A stretch of DNA of 55,167 nt from a bacterium (lineage in GTDB: Bacteria > Actinomycetota > Thermoleophilia > Solirubrobacterales > Solirubrobacteraceae). Below, piece by piece: positions 52,958 through 55,167 of the stretch (position 1 is the first letter of the stretch; every line of letters starts with the position of its first letter). The notes beneath the pieces were generated by a model. It ran no database searches and was not told the DNA's origin. It worked only from the letters and a program-made list of their open reading frames with translations. The stretch covers positions 1 through 55,167 of the forward strand of contig JAJPKQ010000005.1 in the NCBI GenBank assembly GCA_021323635.1, read 5' to 3'. Made by a program: the position numbers and the translations under genes.

Positions 52958-53976
52958 ATGCAAGCGCTCACGTATCTCGGCCCACGAGAGCTGGAGTGGC
53001 GCGAGGCGCCGGACCGCGGCTGCCCACGGACCGCGCCGCGCTCGTGCGCCCCAAGGCGATCGCCACCTGCGATCTCGACGCGTTGATCGTCTCAGGAGAA
53101 GCGCCCTCTCCGCCGCCGTTCCCGCTCGGCCACGAATGCGTCGCCGAGGTCGTCGAGCTCGGCGACGCAGTCTCCTCACTTGTGCCCGGACAGCTCGTGA
53201 GCGTCCCCTTCCAGATCTCCTGTGGCGAGTGCGCCGCGTGCCGCCGCGGGCATACGGGCAACTGCTCGAGCGTCCCGTTCATGTCGACGTACGGGTTCGG
53301 GCCGGCAGTCGAGCGCTGGGGCGGATTCCTATCGGACCTGGTGTGCGTGCCTTACGCAGATCACATGCTCGTGCCCGTCCCTGACGGTCACCAACCGGCC
53401 GCCGTCGCGAGCGCCTCGGACAACATAAGCGACGCTTGGCGGGCCGTCGCCCCTGCGCTGGCTGAGGACCCGGGCGCGGCGGTGCTGGTGCTCGGCGGCG
53501 CCGGTCCCGGGTCGATCGGCCTATTCGCGGCCGCTGTCGCCATCGCGCTGGGCGCCGAGTCGGTCCTGTATCTCGACGCCGATCACGCGCGCCGTCAGAC
53601 AGCTGCTGCGCTCGGCGCCAGGACGCTCGCCGAGGTGCCCGAGCGCATCGGACCGTTCCCGATCACCGTCGACGCCAGCGGCGACCCCAATGGGCTACAG
53701 CTCGCGCTCAACGCAACCGCTCCAGACGGGATCTGCACCAGCACCGCGATCTATTTCGCCGAGCAGCCCGTGCTCCCGCTGCTGCGCATGTACGCCCAGT
53801 GCGTCACGTTCAAGACCGGCCGCGCCCACGCGTGGCCCGCCATCCCCCAAGTCCTCGCGCTCGTAGTCGCCGGAGCGTTGCATCCCGAGGCGGCAACGAC
53901 GCGCACGGTGCCATTCGATCAAGCCGCACAGGCGCTGCTCGAGCCCGGCTGGACCAAGCTGGTGTTCGAGCGGTAG
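52958..53976 (+). pseudogene. Zinc-type MDR alcohol dehydrogenase, frameshifted near the start
   Basis: Medium-chain dehydrogenase. ATG 52958 gives MQALTYLGPRELEWREAPD, then the frame is lost; from about 53015 the other frame continues PRLPTDRAALVRPKAIATCDLDALI. Adding one C to GGACCGCGG at 53011-53019 joins them. The remaining 320 residues are intact: GHECVAEV, structural-zinc CGECAACRRGHTGNC, and the Rossmann GGAGPGSIG. Without repair, initiation would have to occur at GTG 52996, losing the first strand. Either a recent mutation or a one-base assembly error. Confidence 0.72.
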
Positions 53977-54289
53977 CGCACCCAGATGGGCGCCCAATGC
54001 GCGATCGCCGTTACACGGATCCCGACTTCGCCATGGTCTCGCTGATCACGATCAGCCTGCAACGGGACGTGCTCGACCGCGGTCCGCTGGAGACTACGCG
54101 CAACTTGGATGCGCTCCGTGCCCTCCTGCTGGCGGAGCCAGGCGGCCCAGATGGGCAATCTGGAATCCCCGTCTGCCTCCGCCCAGGTGGTGTACGACCC
54201 GACCCTCGCTGAGCGGCCCGGCACGGAGCGCGGCCATCGCGGGATCTTTCGCAGAGCAAGTCAAACCGGACGACGGAGCAGACCGCTCT
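53977..54289. other. Unassigned remnant DNA
   Basis: Between the alcohol dehydrogenase stop and the first IS256 homology I find only frames without recognisable motifs; it may be the decayed 5' end of the IS256 element. Confidence 0.3.
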
Positions 54290-54710
54290 TGGCCGGCACC
54301 CCACAGCATGAGCCTTTCCGAACTCGTGAGCGCCCCTGGGAGGCCAGGGCCGGGAGCATCGAGCTGCGCCTGCCAAAGCTCCGCCAGGGCAGCTGCCTCC
54401 CCGATCGGCTCCTGGGGCGCCGCAGGCGCTCTTGAGCAAACTCTAATCAGCGTGATTGCCAAACGCTGCCTGCCGGGCTTCTGGAGCAGGCTGCTCGAGC
54501 GCCTGAGCTGTGGCCTGATCGATCAAGGTCGATGAGATCCGTGGGCGCACCGATGTCGTGGGCACCTTCCCCGACCGCTCCTCGGCGAGCGCTCTGATCG
54601 GCGCGGTGCTCGCCGAGCAGCACTAGCAGTGGGTGCAGCAGCGCCGTTACATCGGTCAGGAGCTTCTCTTCAGAGTCGCCGCTGCCAACGTCGGCCAGGA
54701 TGAGATTTGA
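54290..54710 (+). pseudogene. IS256/Mutator transposase remnant
   Basis: Three pieces of an IS256-family transposase in order. ERPWEARAGSIELRLPKLRQG (about 54329-54393) matches the N-terminal WDTRVGTIDLxIPKLR region. After a frameshift, LEQTLISVIAKRCLPG (about 54430-54477) matches the EQALISVI segment. Then, after loss of some 200 residues including the catalytic core, EIRGRTDVVGTFPDRSSASAL (54534-54596) matches the C terminus. A TAG at 54624-54626 and a final TGA at 54708-54710 interrupt it further. Inactive. Confidence 0.7.
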
Positions 54711-55022
54711 GGGGTGATGGCACCGATGGCCGCGGTGGCGTAGGACTCAGTGCGGATCCTGCGGTGGCGGCGCATACTCCACGTGAGGAGAAGTGACCGT
54801 CTCACGGTGGCCGTCATGACCGACGATGAGCCCTCGGCCGGTTCGCTCAACAGGACCTGGACCTGCGGGCGAGCCCGCGAGCGACCGTGCGACTATCAGA
54901 TCGGCCTCTGCCCAGCGCCAGCCGACGATGACCGGATCGACATTGTCCATTTGCAACCGCGTCGTCGGCGGGAAAATAGTACATAAACAGTACATGGCCG
55001 ACCTGACGGCCTAAGGTCCCCC
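54711..55022. other. Unassigned region with short direct repeats
   Basis: No recognisable gene. A minus-strand frame at 54747-54995 (82 aa) lacks family features. AGTACAT occurs twice four bases apart (54978-54984 and 54989-54995). Confidence 0.3.
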
Positions 55023-55032
55023 AAAACAAAAA

Positions 55033-55055
55033 CCCCGCCATAGCAGGGCTTTTGT
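55033..55055. terminator. Bidirectional rho-independent terminator
   Basis: CCCCGC-cata-GCAGGG is flanked by aaaacaaaaa on the left and CTTTTGT on the right, so it has a stem (one G-T pair) and a U-tract on both strands. The minus-strand U-run TTTTTGTTTT is the stronger. It would terminate a transposase transcript arriving from the right. Confidence 0.7.
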
Positions 55056-55059
55056 CTCA

Positions 55060-55130
55060 TGAGGCGTTCACGTTTGGAAAATCCCCTTTGGCGGCGGGGG
55101 ATCTCGACTCCGCCGCACGGCGCGAGCACA
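55060..55130. repeat. 71-bp direct repeat, copy 2 (IS1380 3' end)
   Basis: Same orientation as 47834-47904, about six differences. By analogy with copy 1 the attached transposase would lie on the minus strand beyond 55167. The last 37 bases of the window are GC-rich and unassigned. Confidence 0.72.
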
Positions 55131-55167
55131 CCTTAGGCGCCATCCGAGCACACCCGCGCCTGCGCCC

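Noticed and set aside
54747-54995. 82-aa minus-strand ORF near the right end
   Set aside because: No recognisable family, and it lies among IS remnants; kept only as unassigned DNA.
54978-54995. Paired AGTACAT repeats as replication iterons
   Set aside because: Only two copies, with no adjacent rep gene or AT-rich unwinding region.
1-55167. CRISPR array or tRNA/rRNA genes
   Set aside because: No regularly spaced repeats and no T-loop/acceptor pattern seen; GGTTCGA strings found lie inside protein genes.

Overview
The window is a GC-rich (about 70% by eye), gene-dense bacterial segment with ATGA/GTGA gene overlaps and frequent GTG/TTG starts. The gene content (metK-der-cmk block, priA-def-fmt-rsmB-rpe block, a PRC-barrel/MgtE_N/CBS protein beside an NRAMP-type transporter, cysteine-motif lipoproteins) fits Actinomycetota, most likely class Thermoleophilia (Solirubrobacterales). 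That placement is inferred from style and gene order, not from a marker gene.

Layout. 1-6.0 kb (minus strand): two membrane GT-C glycosyltransferases run straight into ribD, ribE and ribBA (ribBA leaves the window). 6.1-9.2 kb (plus): GT2 glycosyltransferase, methyltransferase and Wzx-like flippase, a lipid-linked glycan module. 9.1-18.7 kb (minus): housekeeping genes rpe, a zinc ribbon protein, rsmB, fmt, def, priA, metK, der and cmk. 18.9-21.2 kb (plus): DtxR-type regulator, noncanonical NRAMP transporter and a one-helix protein. 21.4-23.9 kb: MarR regulator divergent from a ClC-CBS channel. 23.9-28.7 kb (minus): complete branched-chain amino acid ABC transporter, livG-F-H-M-J. 28.8-38.2 kb: PlsC acyltransferase, a nine-helix presenilin-like GxGD protein, polysaccharide deacetylase, a second noncanonical NRAMP, its cytosolic Mg-sensor-like neighbour, two related lipoproteins and a PAS-GGDEF diguanylate cyclase.

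38.6-47.7 kb is a defence-like island. It holds an XRE/ImmA metallopeptidase with a frameshifted DUF4411 (PIN-like) partner. Convergent to these is a two-gene operon of a large Eco57I-type N6-adenine methyltransferase and a PLD-SNF2 helicase fusion, followed by a small cysteine-rich ORF. This operon is the best candidate for a poorly described system.

47.8-55.2 kb is mobile and decaying DNA: a dead IS1380-family element, an MFS fragment cut off by it, an acyl-CoA dehydrogenase with one in-frame TAG, a divergent TetR gene sharing a perfect palindrome, an NTF2-like protein, a nitronate monooxygenase, a frameshifted zinc alcohol dehydrogenase and an IS256-family remnant. A 71-bp direct repeat, the apparent 3' end of the IS1380 element, lies at 47.83 kb and again at 55.06 kb. 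A second copy of the element therefore probably begins just past the window.
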